From Pristionchus mayeri (lineage: Eukaryota; Nematoda; Chromadorea; Rhabditida; Neodiplogasteridae): DNA of 64,000 nucleotides. The notes beneath the pieces are model-generated. The model was not told the origin of the DNA and searched no databases. It was given only the letters and a program-made list of their open reading frames with translations. Positions 25,236 to 36,869 of the stretch are shown here, piece after piece. Positions within the stretch are counted from its first letter, which is position 1. Each line of letters opens with the position of its first letter. The stretch lies in assembly GCA_036245805.1 (NCBI GenBank), contig BTRK01000006.1, positions 4,319,613-4,383,612 on the forward strand, given 5' to 3'. The translations under genes were made by a program, and so were the position numbers.

Positions 25236-25689
25236 GTTTGCCGATTTTCAAAGTAATCAAGCAGATATTGCTTGGAAGAGAAGATATTCGGAAAAAAATA
25301 GATCGACCAGTAACTGTAAAGGCCAGCGAATATGAAAGGCACTCTTTGTATTGTGTCGAGAGAAAAATCTCTCTTCGTCCTGTCACTGCCTAGATCGTTA
25401 TCTTTCCCCGGCGCTTTTTGAATGAATGTTTGCTCTGGCTTGTGACAATGAGTCATCATAGGCAAAGTGAGGAGATCGTAGTATATTCGTTTTAAAATGT
25501 GTAACTTTGCTGAAAATGGAGCATTTTTTACCTTGACGTAAACTCTGTGATTCTTATCTATTTATAAACAATTTAAAAACGGTTCATGAAAACAAAGCTG
25601 CGGCCTTCCAATTCCGTAAGCAATTTGTTTACAAAATATATTTATCGAGTGATCGTAATATTTTAAAAAAAACTGCATATTCTTTGTAA
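25236..25689. promoter_or_regulatory. Upstream region of G2 (left arm)
   Basis: Near-identical copy of 20329-20782 lying 4907 bp away. It follows the G1 stop codon and precedes the G2 start. No gene is apparent; its conservation upstream of both paralogues suggests it contains their promoter. Confidence 0.5.
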
Positions 25690-27905
25690 TCAGAATCTAG
25701 TCGACTCATTTATCTTTCTGTCTAAAATTTCTCTATCTTCTCGAGTTGGATTTGCATTCCGGTATGGTGGAGGAGGCGATAAAGCTACATTAGTAGTAAA
25801 AGCCGGGTTAGGACCGGGGTATTGTGCATATGGTCCTCCCTGTCCGAAATTCGGACCAGGCCCCTGTGGGTATCCGTGATAAATGCTAGGTGCTCCGAAG
25901 CCTCCCGGTGCTCTGAAGCCAGGCACATACTCTCCTGGTCCGTACCCGGGCATCGGGTAGGCAGGACCGCATGGATATGGCGCACCAGGAGGGTGAGGAG
26001 CGAACAGTTGGGCGCCATGTACACCAGCTCCGGGGCCCGTGTTGTTCCCCGGACCAGAGTTCGCGGCTTGATATTGAGATGTGGTCCTTCGAGGCGGCAC
26101 GGGAGGAGGCTGTGCATGAGAAGTTGGAGCGGGACAAGGGGATGGTTGAGCAGGTGAGGGTGGTTGAGCTTGACGTGCTGGTGAAGTCTTGCTTGGTCCT
26201 GGTCGATGGTAAATAGCAGTGTTGTAATTGCAACTAAATGAAAAATCTATCTGTTGAAAATTAAAAAAATTAAAAAAAAATTATAAGAGACATACCGACA
26301 ATTCTCCGTTGGGTGAAAGTCGCCACAATCCCTTTTACATTGCGGGAAGTACCGGCATCTCTTTTTCTTCTCCTCTAGCATCGTCATAGCTGCCATAAAT
26401 TTTGCGACAGAGTCAGTGGATGCGATCGACTGCAATGAACACAAGTAACTTTATTTTATAAAAAAACATTATTTTAAATAACGATTGACCAACGCTGCCA
26501 GAAATGCGAGTATATACCTTTCTCGGAGCCGCTATTGGCGATTCCGCAGCAATCGCCGACGAGAGAAATGGCAGAAACACCTCTCTAGCCTTGCGTTTCC
26601 CTTCCTTAAGTCGATTTGTAGTGTTAAGGAGAAAAAATATCCCGCGAAATGATCGGCATACACAGTAGAATGTTATCAGCGAGATTTAAGGGGCAAAAGC
26701 AGTTTCAACATAGAAAACTCTCACGAGATACAAGTTATCCTTCAGCGGCTTTGCTGATCCTACCAAAACTCTTGTCAGAACCGTGACGGCAGCATGTTGG
26801 TTGTGCCTGATTTTCAAAATTTTCAATTCAAATTCAATCCAGAATCACCTGAGAAGAACACTGACGACAAAAGTCCACTCGCTTTCTGTCTCTGACAATA
26901 GATTGAAGTAAAATAGTCGCGTATGCTTGTAAAGCTGAATAAAATCCTCGAGAAATTTTAAAGCTAGTGAACGCTCACTGAATACCACGGTTTCATTTCA
27001 TGGAGAGATTCGTTTGCTGATATGCCTCTGAAAATGTAACAGCTAAGCAACGACTTGTTCTTTTGTACTTTACGTAAACGAATACTCGGCCATCCGGAAA
27101 GGCGTAGAAAACGTTCGATTCAGAATCGCTTGTGATAGCTTTCAGGTTCTTTTGCAGGAACTATAATATGAAAGTGAGTATATTAACAAAAATGCAATTT
27201 TACAATTCGAATAATGTAATTCTCACCCCAGCCAGTCGACGTAGTACTCCAATTATAAATATCTTGCACACTGTTGGCAAGCAGTGAAAGGACACCGAGG
27301 GAGTGAGTGGATTCTGAAGTCCTGTGGGAAGAGCTCCCTCTCTACTGATAACTTCGCGAAGAACACTTTCGTAGTTCAATGTGCTGTAACAAATCGTCAT
27401 TGATTGGCCTTTATTTGAAAAAGAATTGATCTTACTTTACTCGCTCTGAAGTGCACCTCCGAAGCAGATAAATTACAAAATACCTGAAAATTTCGAAATT
27501 TTTACAACCGAGTGTGAATCTCGTTATCTTCAAGATGAGTAAGAGCCATGCGAGTCTATCGAACGGAAACTGACTTTAAAGCCTGTGATATTGTCGCTCT
27601 TTCTAGAGTCAATGTCAAATTGAGGTCCTCCCGCTCAAGTTCCTCCTCTAGAACAGATAGCGGAATCTAAGATAATAAAACCATAAAAATGTACTGAAAA
27701 TAATCAATCACCGGAAACTCCGCATTTGTCAGATGGTTGTCTTTCAAATTCAAGAAAAGCACCGCGGAAAAGTAGTTGTTAACGAATCCGGGTTTGCACT
27801 AAAACACGGAATGGACATCTTTTAAAAATTTTTATCTGCAATAAGGAAAATATTCAAAGATATTACCTGATGATCAGCAATAAATTGTCGATAATCTTCG
27901 CTCAT
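25690..27905 (-). CDS. G1 (left arm): unknown domain + CCCH finger + Pro/Gly-rich tail
   Basis: Mirror of right-arm gene 36870-39085; 12 exons, about 498 residues, all in frame. It starts MSEDYRQFIADHQ at 27905. Residues 1-245 align with G2: the exon boundaries match, and pieces such as IPLSVLEEELERED versus IPYSIAEEELIKED correspond. After a linker come one CCCH finger (CRYFPQCKRDCGDFH, residues 298-312), a decayed second finger, and a tail (319-498) almost identical to that of G2. The tail joins inside the exon at a Tyr-His codon pair shared with G2, which marks it as acquired by duplication or conversion from the G2 side. It differs from the G2 tail at a few residues (PGAGVHG versus PKAGIHG). 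Function unknown; RNA binding is suggested by the finger. Confidence 0.75.
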
Positions 27906-28342
27906 GCTTCACGGAGGAAAACAACTATCGCTTTTGAGAACGAGAAAGTGAGATAGATAACAGGGGTCGATGGTGTTGGGGAGAGCAAACGATTCGTGAA
28001 TCACCCTTCCTTCTTCCTCGCAGTTCTTTATCTGTGACTAAACGAACGCGTGTTACCTGATGTTTGAACGCTCTTGAATGACATCATCGTCATTCTAGAC
28101 ATCATCGTCTAGTTCTGTCTCGGCTCTCTCGGGATCCTTCCAAGCTAATTCATTCGGAGAATTTTGTATTTTTTAAGATCAAAAAAAGATATGCAAAATT
28201 CACGCCATCCCATTGTAATTGTCACTTGTGAATTTCGAAATTCTTCGCATTATTCGTCACGTCTTGTTTCCATTCACTTTATATTCAACAAAAACTTAAA
28301 CTGATTCATAAACAACTGATTCATAAATAAATTTAAAAAAAT
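27906..28342. other. Intergenic between F-box gene and G1 (left arm)
   Basis: 437 bp, mirrored at 36433-36869, between the F-box stop and the G1 start. No open frame or repeat stands out. It should hold the G1 promoter and the F-box 3' end. Confidence 0.5.
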
Positions 28343-30579
28343 TCACGAAATATCCCTTCTTCTCATTCCGTCATGGTATATCTCCAGGTGATAATTTCCG
28401 ACTACATTCACATTTAGTGACCCGACTTTCACTGTTCGATTCGTCACCTCATTGCTGACACGGGTGTACAGATATACTTTCTTGTCGAAACGCGCGAGTT
28501 CCTGCAATGTTAATTTATTGGATTAGCTCTTCCTTCGGGGGTATGACAGAAGCGCAACGACAAAAGCGCAACTAGGTTTCAAAAATCGCAACGACAAAAG
28601 CGCAACTCGAAATATCTCTCGAGAGAGTGGTGATTCAGATTCGAGGTTGGTATCAACTTATTACTATTAATGAGCAGCATCTGCCCTGAGGGCATACTAG
28701 TGACGTCATCGGAAAAAGTGACGTCACTATTTTTAGACGTATAGGGGGTCATGGTAAAAAATCGTGATAGAAGTTTGTGTTTGATCTAGACGAGGTATCA
28801 ATGTACACACAATCTAAGATGCACCCTCTTCAATTTTTCGGCTATCGTATCCCGATACACCATAATCTAACTGAAATATGGCAGAGAAAACAGGGTCGTT
28901 CTCCATCAATTTGTGCGCATATCTCTGCTTGGTTATGGTGTATCGGGATACGGTAGCCGACAAATTAAAGAGTGGGTACCGTAGATCGTGTGGGCATAGA
29001 TACGTCGTCTAGATCCAACACAAACTTTTAACTCGATTTTTTACCATGAACCTATACGTCTAAAAATAGTGACGTCACCTTTTTCCGTGACGTCACTAAT
29101 GTGCCCTGAGGGCAGATACTGCTAATTAATATCAATTAGTTGATACCAACCTCGAAGCTGAATCACCACTCTATCAAGAGATATTTTGAGTTGCGCTTTT
29201 GTCGTCGCGCTTTTGTCTTTTTTTGCCACTTTGCGCTTTTGTCGTTGCGGTTCTGTCATACCCCCCTTCCTTCCCCAAATACTTTTGAAGTATTTTAAAG
29301 AAAGCGTAATATAAATTCTTGTCCAATATGTGTGTAATTATAATTATTTTTACTCACTCGAATCGCCTGTTCCATTTCATCCTCACTTAGCCATGCTGCC
29401 TCAAGCTCCAGGTGACTACAGCGTCTCGAGAGTAACTGGACAGCTTGTGCGACGGGATTCTCGGGACGTTTGTGGTGATCTTTGAACAGAATGAGCCCAT
29501 CGACTGCATCAGCGATTTGTAGTTTCTCTAAATACATTTTTCATAATAGGGCCATTTCCTAGATAACAATTATGTAAACAAAGAATATATTGATTACTAG
29601 GATCTTGATTTCAATATTTCTTTTTCTTATGTTCATTGGTTTTAAAAGGCGACAGATGGTATAAAAACTGCGCGCTCAAAACAGTATTCAGTGTTAACGG
29701 AGGCTTCAAAGCATGGCTTACGAGCCATGGTCTGACCCTCCTCAATTTACACACTCTCTCGCAGGTTAGAGAAAGCGAGAGAGTATGCATAATGAAGAGA
29801 GTAAGGCGAATACTCACGCTCCATCGAATTATGCACGCCCATGTACACGCTATTTAGTTTGAGTCTTGATATAGTGTCAAATGCGATGTTCCTGCAATTA
29901 TCCCCTCATTTATATATCCAACTATCTTAACTGACCAATATTTGTCATAACAATATGCCAGAGTCAGGCATCCTGTCTTTATGCTCAATCCCTCTAAGAA
30001 GGAAGCGAAGTGAGCAATGTAGAATTCATCGGGCGAGAGGAAACTGAAGGATTCAATCTGACACGACTGAATTTCATCGCGAAGAGAGAAGAGGAATTCG
30101 GGCAAAGTTTGCTGAGAGAATTGAAGACATATCTGCAATTATTTAGATAACTTAACTGCTAAGAAGATAACACATACATGAATATTATTCTTGTAGACAA
30201 CCCTTCGTTTTCTTTCCAATTGTTTATTTCCGATGCATTTAAGAAGACAAATCGGCATTGATGATCTGTCTAGTGTGATGGTAAGTTCACAATCCCTCCC
30301 TCTCTGAAAGTGTAATGGGAATATTTCTCGATGCATCAACTCACACTCGGGTCATTGAAACATATTTTGCGAACCGGATCTATTTTTCTGGACTCTTCAT
30401 CCACCAATTCCTTTGTTAATATGCATACCTGAACAAGGAAATAAACTGAGTATAGGCAATTTTCAAGATCTAAAGCTCAAAACCTCTCTCAGTGCCAACA
30501 ATCCTTCGTAGTCTGCGCGTTTGACCACCTCGGTGATCATTTCACGCGGAAGCTCGAGTAAGTTGAAAAATTGCTCCAT
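28343..30579 (-). CDS. F-box protein (left arm)
   Basis: Mirror of 34196-36432; seven exons, 301 residues, intact. The N-terminus MEQFFNLLELPREMITEVVK followed by YEGLLALREVC fits the nematode F-box pattern (L-P-x-E-x-I, then L-x-x-L-R-x-V-C). F-box proteins bring substrates to SCF ubiquitin ligases through Skp1. The remaining ~250 residues would be the substrate-binding part; I cannot assign a subfamily. It ends KVGSLNVNVVGN through GMRRRDIS. The last intron (28502-29357) holds a 729-bp foldback transposon. It is divergently arranged with its mirror copy across the palindrome axis, so the two copies have identical regulatory surroundings out to the central element. Confidence 0.78.
28537..29265. 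mobile_element. Foldback MITE with 8-bp target duplication (hAT-like), left copy
   Basis: The 729-bp element starts GGGGGTATGACAGAAGCGC and ends with the complement of that sequence. It is flanked by CTTCCTTC at 28529-28536 and 29266-29273. An 8-bp target duplication is typical of the hAT superfamily. The two halves are imperfect reverse complements almost throughout, and there is no transposase. It contains several TGACGTCA octamers. It sits in the last intron of the F-box gene. Confidence 0.88.
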
Positions 30580-31639
30580 TTGCTGAAAAACTCACATTGT
30601 ACAACTGAAGACACAATGCAAACAATGCTTGATCGCGTGCAGTGAGGTCGCTGTGCACTAATACCACACTATTGTGCTGAGTCGCCTTTCCAAATCCCAA
30701 TTCCAAACATGCGCATAATTCAATCAAGCCAATGGAAATATGAGAAGGATTGAATCGTTAAGGATCAGAATCGATGGCAATTCCCAAATTTCAAGCGCTT
30801 TCTCTATAACAAAGCATTGTTTCATGGGTTGAATGAGAAAAAGAGTGAGCAATGTGTAAACCCCAGTGCGAAGAGTGATAGATAGGGTCCAATGACGAGA
30901 GTAAAGCGGGAAAGTCGCTCACTCTGCGATTCCTTATCGCTTTTGCCGAGAGAACTACTCACCTCAAAGAATGATCACGATGTGGGGAGTTTGGATTCAA
31001 TCTCGTGAATCGCGGGTAGTCAGGTCTAGTAGCACTTGGTAGGCGGGCCAGTAGTCAGTGGTAGGCGGCTACTGGTGGTGTCTCGCCGCCTACTGCATGC
31101 TACGCGGCCGCCTACTGAAGGTGAAGCATACGCATACTGCCTTTTTAGCTACTCTTTGTGCCCTTTTAGCTTGCCAAAGAAAACTTTCACTAATTGCGGA
31201 CTTCAATTGCGGATTTGGTCACTGTTAAATGAGTATATCATGTGTATTAGAGTTATTGTTGATGTGTTAGGTGTGATCTCAAATCCTCTACGCGAAGCAA
31301 AACGAAAGGGCCCATCACAGTGTCAAGAGATAGTCATTGTAAGTCTTGCATTTTGTTTATTTTGTGGATTCGGTAAAATCAAAAATGCTCGTCAAGGGGG
31401 GGGGAGCAAAATGTATAATTTGTAAATAAAATCAAGTTTAAAGGGGGAATAGCGGCAAAACTGAAAATTTGACTCTTACCATTGTCAAGTTTTCCCCCAA
31501 CGATCAGAGATTCGGAAATTTTCATGCGTCTATCTCTCCTCTGAACTGAGTTATCGCAACTTGGCTGATTACCAGGCATCAGGGCTAATTGCTCAGAGAA
31601 CGAGAGAGAGAGGCGAGAGTGACCCGTTGTTTTCAAAAT
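30580..31639. other. Region between F-box gene and central satellite remnant (left arm)
   Basis: Mirror of 33136-34195. It contains an unassigned open stretch on the minus strand (30595-30727) immediately upstream of the F-box start. It also has a cluster of GTAGGCGG/CCGCCTAC words around 31025-31120 and an open frame of 85 codons (31379-31636, minus) with no recognisable features. I cannot assign a gene here. Confidence 0.45.
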
Positions 31640-31908
31640 TTTTTCGAAGAGCCAAGTTCGCTGATAGGGACGCAGTAAAAAGGAGAGATGATGAACAGAC
31701 CGTGTTTAACATTTGGCCTTAGAGCATGTAGCTCCATTTCAAAGAGTACTCCTTGTATGCATCGAGAAAGACGATCACTTTTCGAAAAAAACGAGCACTA
31801 GACGCTTTTAAAAATTTTTTTTCGAAGAGCCAAGTTCGCTGATAGGGACGCAGTAAACAGGAGAGATGATGAACAGACCGTGTTTAACATTTGGCCTTAG
31901 AGCATGTA
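31640..31908 (-). repeat. Satellite B remnant (about 1.5 monomers), left of axis
   Basis: Two partial satellite B monomers in the inverted polarity, including TTTAACATTTGGCCTTAGAG twice. The second is cut by the central element at a TA within AGCATGTA. This is 13.5 kb from the main array. Confidence 0.92.
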
Positions 31909-32865
31909 CAGTATCGGAAAAAAAGTATTCGGATTTTTTTCAAATGTTCAAAATGAAGGTAGATACTTGTTCTTTTTTTTCCAGATTGTAGGGGGATTGA
32001 GGTACTACATACTCATGTCATGGAGGCTCTTGAAGGTCGTTATCTTCTAATAATTAATTAGGTAAGTCTAATTAGTGGATATTTCGATTGTTCCAGCTGT
32101 TCCCACTGAAGGTGGTGCAAGTACATCCACATGGAAGTATAATCCACTATTGAGCAGATCGGAATCTAGACGTACCGTAATCCAAGATCACTTTTTCGGC
32201 ATCTCTTATTTTTCGTTTTTCAGCTGTAACTATCGTTCTAGAAGAGCAATCGCTTTCAGATTTTGCAGGTATGCTACGACACTGATGGTGCATTTATTTT
32301 GTACATTAGAACTTGCTAGCTCAATTTTTGAGAAAAATTTATTTTTAAAATAGTACGTTTTTTGACCTACCAAAATTTGACTGTGGATAGTAGCAAAAAT
32401 CTGATAAATATATACGCGATAGACAACCACCTCATAATTCAAAATACTAAAAACTAGACATTTGCGTAGCTCCCCCTTCGAGTTTTGTGATCGTGAATGT
32501 GTACTCCCAAACTAAATTTTCAAAATCGAAAATGACAGAACATTCAGTTTTCCTTATATTTTGCTCTAAATAAAATGTTTTCGTCCCCATATATCATATT
32601 TTTGTGTGAATAGCTTAGAATTTGTGGTTAAACTGTTCAAAAGCTTATGCGAATGTGGCGGAAGTGTATCGAGCAGTAATTAACAATCGAAATATCCACT
32701 AATTAGACTTACCTAATTAATTATTAGAAGATAACGACCTTCAAGAGCCTCCATGACATGAGTATGTAGTACCTCAATCCCCCTACAATCTGGAAAAAAA
32801 AGAACAAGTATCTACCTTCATTTTGAACATTTGAAAAAAATCCGAATACTTTTTTTCCGATACTG
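31909..32865. mobile_element. Central Tc1/mariner-type non-autonomous element at the palindrome axis
   Basis: 957 bp. The ends read CAGTATCGGAAAAAAAGT with perfect inverted repeats of 184 bp (31909-32092 and 32682-32865). The element is flanked by TA, and its terminal sequence style matches Tc1-like elements. The 589 bp between the repeats (32093-32681) is the only non-symmetric DNA in the palindrome. I find no transposase in it: a 92-codon frame at 32075-32353 has no catalytic motif. In satellite B the target would read AGCATGTA then GCTCC, but both sides here carry the AGCATG flank, so the second original flank is missing. Confidence 0.85.
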
Positions 32866-33135
32866 TACATGCTCTAAGGCCAAATGTTAAACACGGTCTG
32901 TTCATCATCTCTCCTGTTTACTGCGTCCCTATCAGCGAACTTGGCTCTTCGAAAAAAAATTTTTAAAAGCGTCTAGTGCTCGTTTTTTTCGAAAAGTGAT
33001 CGTCTTTCTCGATGCATACAAGGAGTACTCTTTGAAATGGAGCTACATGCTCTAAGGCCAAATGTTAAACACGGTCTGTTCATCATCTCTCCTTTTTACT
33101 GCGTCCCTATCAGCGAACTTGGCTCTTCGAAAAAA
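32866..33135 (+). repeat. Satellite B remnant, right of axis
   Basis: Mirror of 31640-31908, now in the forward polarity, starting immediately after the central element with ATGCTCTAAGGCCAAATG. Confidence 0.92.
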
Positions 33136-34195
33136 TTTTGAAAACAACGGGTCACTCTCGCCTCTCTCTCTCGTTCTCTGAGCAATTAGCCCTGATGCCT
33201 GGTAATCAGCCAAGTTGCGATAACTCAGTTCAGAGGAGAGATAGACGCATGAAAATTTCCGAATCTCTGATCGTTGGGGGAAAACTTGACAATGGTAAGA
33301 GTCAAATTTTCAGTTTTGCCGCTATTCCCCCTTTAAACTTGATTTTATTTACAAATTATACATTTTGCTCCCCCCCCCCTTGACGAGCATTTTTGATTTT
33401 ACCGAATCCACAAAATAAACAAAATGCAAGACTTACAATGACTATCTCTTGACACTGTGATGGGCCCTTTCGTTTTGCTTCGCGTAGAGGATTTGAGATC
33501 ACACCTAACACATCAACAATAACTCTAATACACATGATATACTCATTTAACAGTGACCAAATCCGCAATTGAAGTCCGCAATTAGTGAAAGTTTTCTTTG
33601 GCAAGCTAAAAGGGCACAAAGAGTAGCTAAAAAGGCAGTATGCGTATGCTTCACCTTCAGTAGGCGGCCGCGTAGCATGCAGTAGGCGGCGAGACACCAC
33701 CAGTAGCCGCCTACCACTGACTACTGGCCCGCCTACCAAGTGCTACTAGACCTGACTACCCGCGATTCACGAGATTGAATCCAAACTCCCCACATCGTGA
33801 TCATTCTTTGAGGTGAGTAGTTCTCTCGGCAAAAGCGATAAGGAATCGCAGAGTGAGCGACTTTCCCGCTTTACTCTCGTCATTGGACCCTATCTATCAC
33901 TCTTCGCACTGGGGTTTACACATTGCTCACTCTTTTTCTCATTCAACCCATGAAACAATGCTTTGTTATAGAGAAAGCGCTTGAAATTTGGGAATTGCCA
34001 TCGATTCTGATCCTTAACGATTCAATCCTTCTCATATTTCCATTGGCTTGATTGAATTATGCGCATGTTTGGAATTGGGATTTGGAAAGGCGACTCAGCA
34101 CAATAGTGTGGTATTAGTGCACAGCGACCTCACTGCACGCGATCAAGCATTGTTTGCATTGTGTCTTCAGTTGTACAATGTGAGTTTTTCAGCAA
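33136..34195. other. Region between central satellite remnant and F-box gene (right arm)
   Basis: Mirror of 30580-31639. It holds an unassigned open frame at 33138-33383 (plus) and a run of ten C at 33370. A cluster of GTAGGCGG and its complement lies at 33655-33750. At 34048-34180 (plus) there is a stretch with protein-like composition (GLIELCACLELGFGKATQ) that stops just before the F-box start. None is strong enough to call a gene. Confidence 0.45.
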
Positions 34196-36432
34196 ATGGA
34201 GCAATTTTTCAACTTACTCGAGCTTCCGCGTGAAATGATCACCGAGGTGGTCAAACGCGCAGACTACGAAGGATTGTTGGCACTGAGAGAGGTTTTGAGC
34301 TTTAGATCTTGAAAATTGCCTATACTCAGTTTATTTCCTTGTTCAGGTATGCATATTAACAAAGGAATTGGTGGATGAAGAGTCCAGAAAAATAGATCCG
34401 GTTCGCAAAATATGTTTCAATGACCCGAGTGTGAGTTGATGCATCGAGAAATATTCCCATTACACTTTCAGAGAGGGAGGGATTGTGAACTTACCATCAC
34501 ACTAGACAGATCATCAATGCCGATTTGTCTTCTTAAATGCATCGGAAATAAACAATTGGAAAGAAAACGAAGGGTTGTCTACAAGAATAATATTCATGTA
34601 TGTGTTATCTTCTTAGCAGTTAAGTTATCTAAATAATTGCAGATATGTCTTCAATTCTCTCAGCAAACTTTGCCCGAATTCCTCTTCTCTCTTCGCGATG
34701 AAATTCAGTCGTGTCAGATTGAATCCTTCAGTTTCCTCTCGCCCGATGAATTCTACATTGCTCACTTCGCTTCCTTCTTAGAGGGATTGAGCATAAAGAC
34801 AGGATGCCTGACTCTGGCATATTGTTATGACAAATATTGGTCAGTTAAGATAGTTGGATATATAAATGAGGGGATAATTGCAGGAACATCGCATTTGACA
34901 CTATATCAAGACTCAAACTAAATAGCGTGTACATGGGCGTGCATAATTCGATGGAGCGTGAGTATTCGCCTTACTCTCTTCATTATGCATACTCTCTCGC
35001 TTTCTCTAACCTGCGAGAGAGTGTGTAAATTGAGGAGGGTCAGACCATGGCTCGTAAGCCATGCTTTGAAGCCTCCGTTAACACTGAATACTGTTTTGAG
35101 CGCGCAGTTTTTATACCATCTGTCGCCTTTTAAAACCAATGAACATAAGAAAAAGAAATATTGAAATCAAGATCCTAGTAATCAATATATTCTTTGTTTA
35201 CATAATTGTTATCTAGGAAATGGCCCTATTATGAAAAATGTATTTAGAGAAACTACAAATCGCTGATGCAGTCGATGGGCTCATTCTGTTCAAAGATCAC
35301 CACAAACGTCCCGAGAATCCCGTCGCACAAGCTGTCCAGTTACTCTCGAGACGCTGTAGTCACCTGGAGCTTGAGGCAGCATGGCTAAGTGAGGATGAAA
35401 TGGAACAGGCGATTCGAGTGAGTAAAAATAATTATAATTACACACATATTGGACAAGAATTTATATTACGCTTTCTTTAAAATACTTCAAAAGTATTTGG
35501 GGAAGGAAGGGGGGTATGACAGAACCGCAACGACAAAAGCGCAAAGTGGCAAAAAAAGACAAAAGCGCGACGACAAAAGCGCAACTCAAAATATCTCTTG
35601 ATAGAGTGGTGATTCAGCTTCGAGGTTGGTATCAACTAATTGATATTAATTAGCAGTATCTGCCCTCAGGGCACATTAGTGACGTCACGGAAAAAGGTGA
35701 CGTCACTATTTTTAGACGTATAGGTTCATGGTAAAAAATCGAGTTAAAAGTTTGTGTTGGATCTAGACGACGTATCTATGCCCACACGATCTACGGTACC
35801 CACTCTTTAATTTGTCGGCTACCGTATCCCGATACACCATAACCAAGCAGAGATATGCGCACAAATTGATGGAGAACGACCCTGTTTTCTCTGCCATATT
35901 TCAGTTAGATTATGGTGTATCGGGATACGATAGCCGAAAAATTGAAGAGGGTGCATCTTAGATTGTGTGTACATTGATACCTCGTCTAGATCAAACACAA
36001 ACTTCTATCACGATTTTTTACCATGACCCCCTATACGTCTAAAAATAGTGACGTCACTTTTTCCGATGACGTCACTAGTATGCCCTCAGGGCAGATGCTG
36101 CTCATTAATAGTAATAAGTTGATACCAACCTCGAATCTGAATCACCACTCTCTCGAGAGATATTTCGAGTTGCGCTTTTGTCGTTGCGATTTTTGAAACC
36201 TAGTTGCGCTTTTGTCGTTGCGCTTCTGTCATACCCCCGAAGGAAGAGCTAATCCAATAAATTAACATTGCAGGAACTCGCGCGTTTCGACAAGAAAGTA
36301 TATCTGTACACCCGTGTCAGCAATGAGGTGACGAATCGAACAGTGAAAGTCGGGTCACTAAATGTGAATGTAGTCGGAAATTATCACCTGGAGATATACC
36401 ATGACGGAATGAGAAGAAGGGATATTTCGTGA
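34196..36432 (+). CDS. F-box protein (right arm)
   Basis: Exons 34196-34291, 34347-34430, 34472-34597, 34643-34839, 34884-34957, 35248-35417 and 36274-36432 give an intact 301-residue frame. Residues 8 to about 45 (LELPREMITEVVK, then LLALREVC) match the nematode F-box, the Skp1-binding motif of SCF ubiquitin ligase adaptors. The remainder is probably a substrate-recognition region of the F-box-associated kind, though I cannot name the domain. The ATG at 34196 places the F-box at the N-terminus, which is usual. Reading from further upstream would need a splice into LPREMI and is less likely. The 856-bp last intron holds a foldback element. Same sequence as 28343-30579. Confidence 0.78.
35510..36238. 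mobile_element. Foldback MITE with 8-bp target duplication (hAT-like), right copy
   Basis: Mirror of 28537-29265: 729 bp, terminal GGGGGTATGACAGAACCGC, with target duplications GAAGGAAG at 35502-35509 and 36239-36246. It lies in the last intron of the F-box gene. Its presence in both arms dates the insertion before the palindrome formed. Confidence 0.88.
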
Positions 36433-36869
36433 ATTTTTTTAAATTTATTTATGAATCAGTTGTTTATGAATCAGTTTAAGTTTTTGTTGAATATAAAGTG
36501 AATGGAAACAAGACGTGACGAATAATGCGAAGAATTTCGAAATTCACAAGTGACAATTACAATGGGATGGCGTGAATTTTGCATATCTTTTTTTGATCTT
36601 AAAAAATACAAAATTCTCCGAATGAATTAGCTTGGAAGGATCCCGAGAGAGCCGAGACAGAACTAGACGATGATGTCTAGAATGACGATGATGTCATTCA
36701 AGAGCGTTCAAACATCAGGTAACACGCGTTCGTTTAGTCACAGATAAAGAACTGCGAGGAAGAAGGAAGGGTGATTCACGAATCGTTTGCTCTCCCCAAC
36801 ACCATCGACCCCTGTTATCTATCTCACTTTCTCGTTCTCAAAAGCGATAGTTGTTTTCCTCCGTGAAGC
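36433..36869. other. Intergenic between F-box gene and G1 (right arm)
   Basis: 437 bp with no recognisable gene or repeat. It contains the presumed F-box 3' end and G1 promoter. Confidence 0.5.

Larger units (their letters stand above)
18196..32092. repeat. Left arm of a giant interrupted palindrome
   Basis: The arm is the near-identical reverse complement of 32682-47469. Position pairs add up to about 64775 from the axis out to right-arm 39930, and to about 65665 beyond right-arm 40820, because the right arm carries 890 extra bp. Visible differences are rare: single substitutions such as 18676 versus its mate near 46986, and a 9 versus 10 homopolymer at 31398/33370. The outer end is at the splice donor of carrier exon 10; the inner end is inside the central transposon. 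Confidence 0.97.

Noticed and set aside
32075..32353. Transposase fragment inside the central element
   Set aside because: The 92-codon frame shows no DDE motif or helix-turn-helix, and it crosses from the inverted repeat into the spacer.
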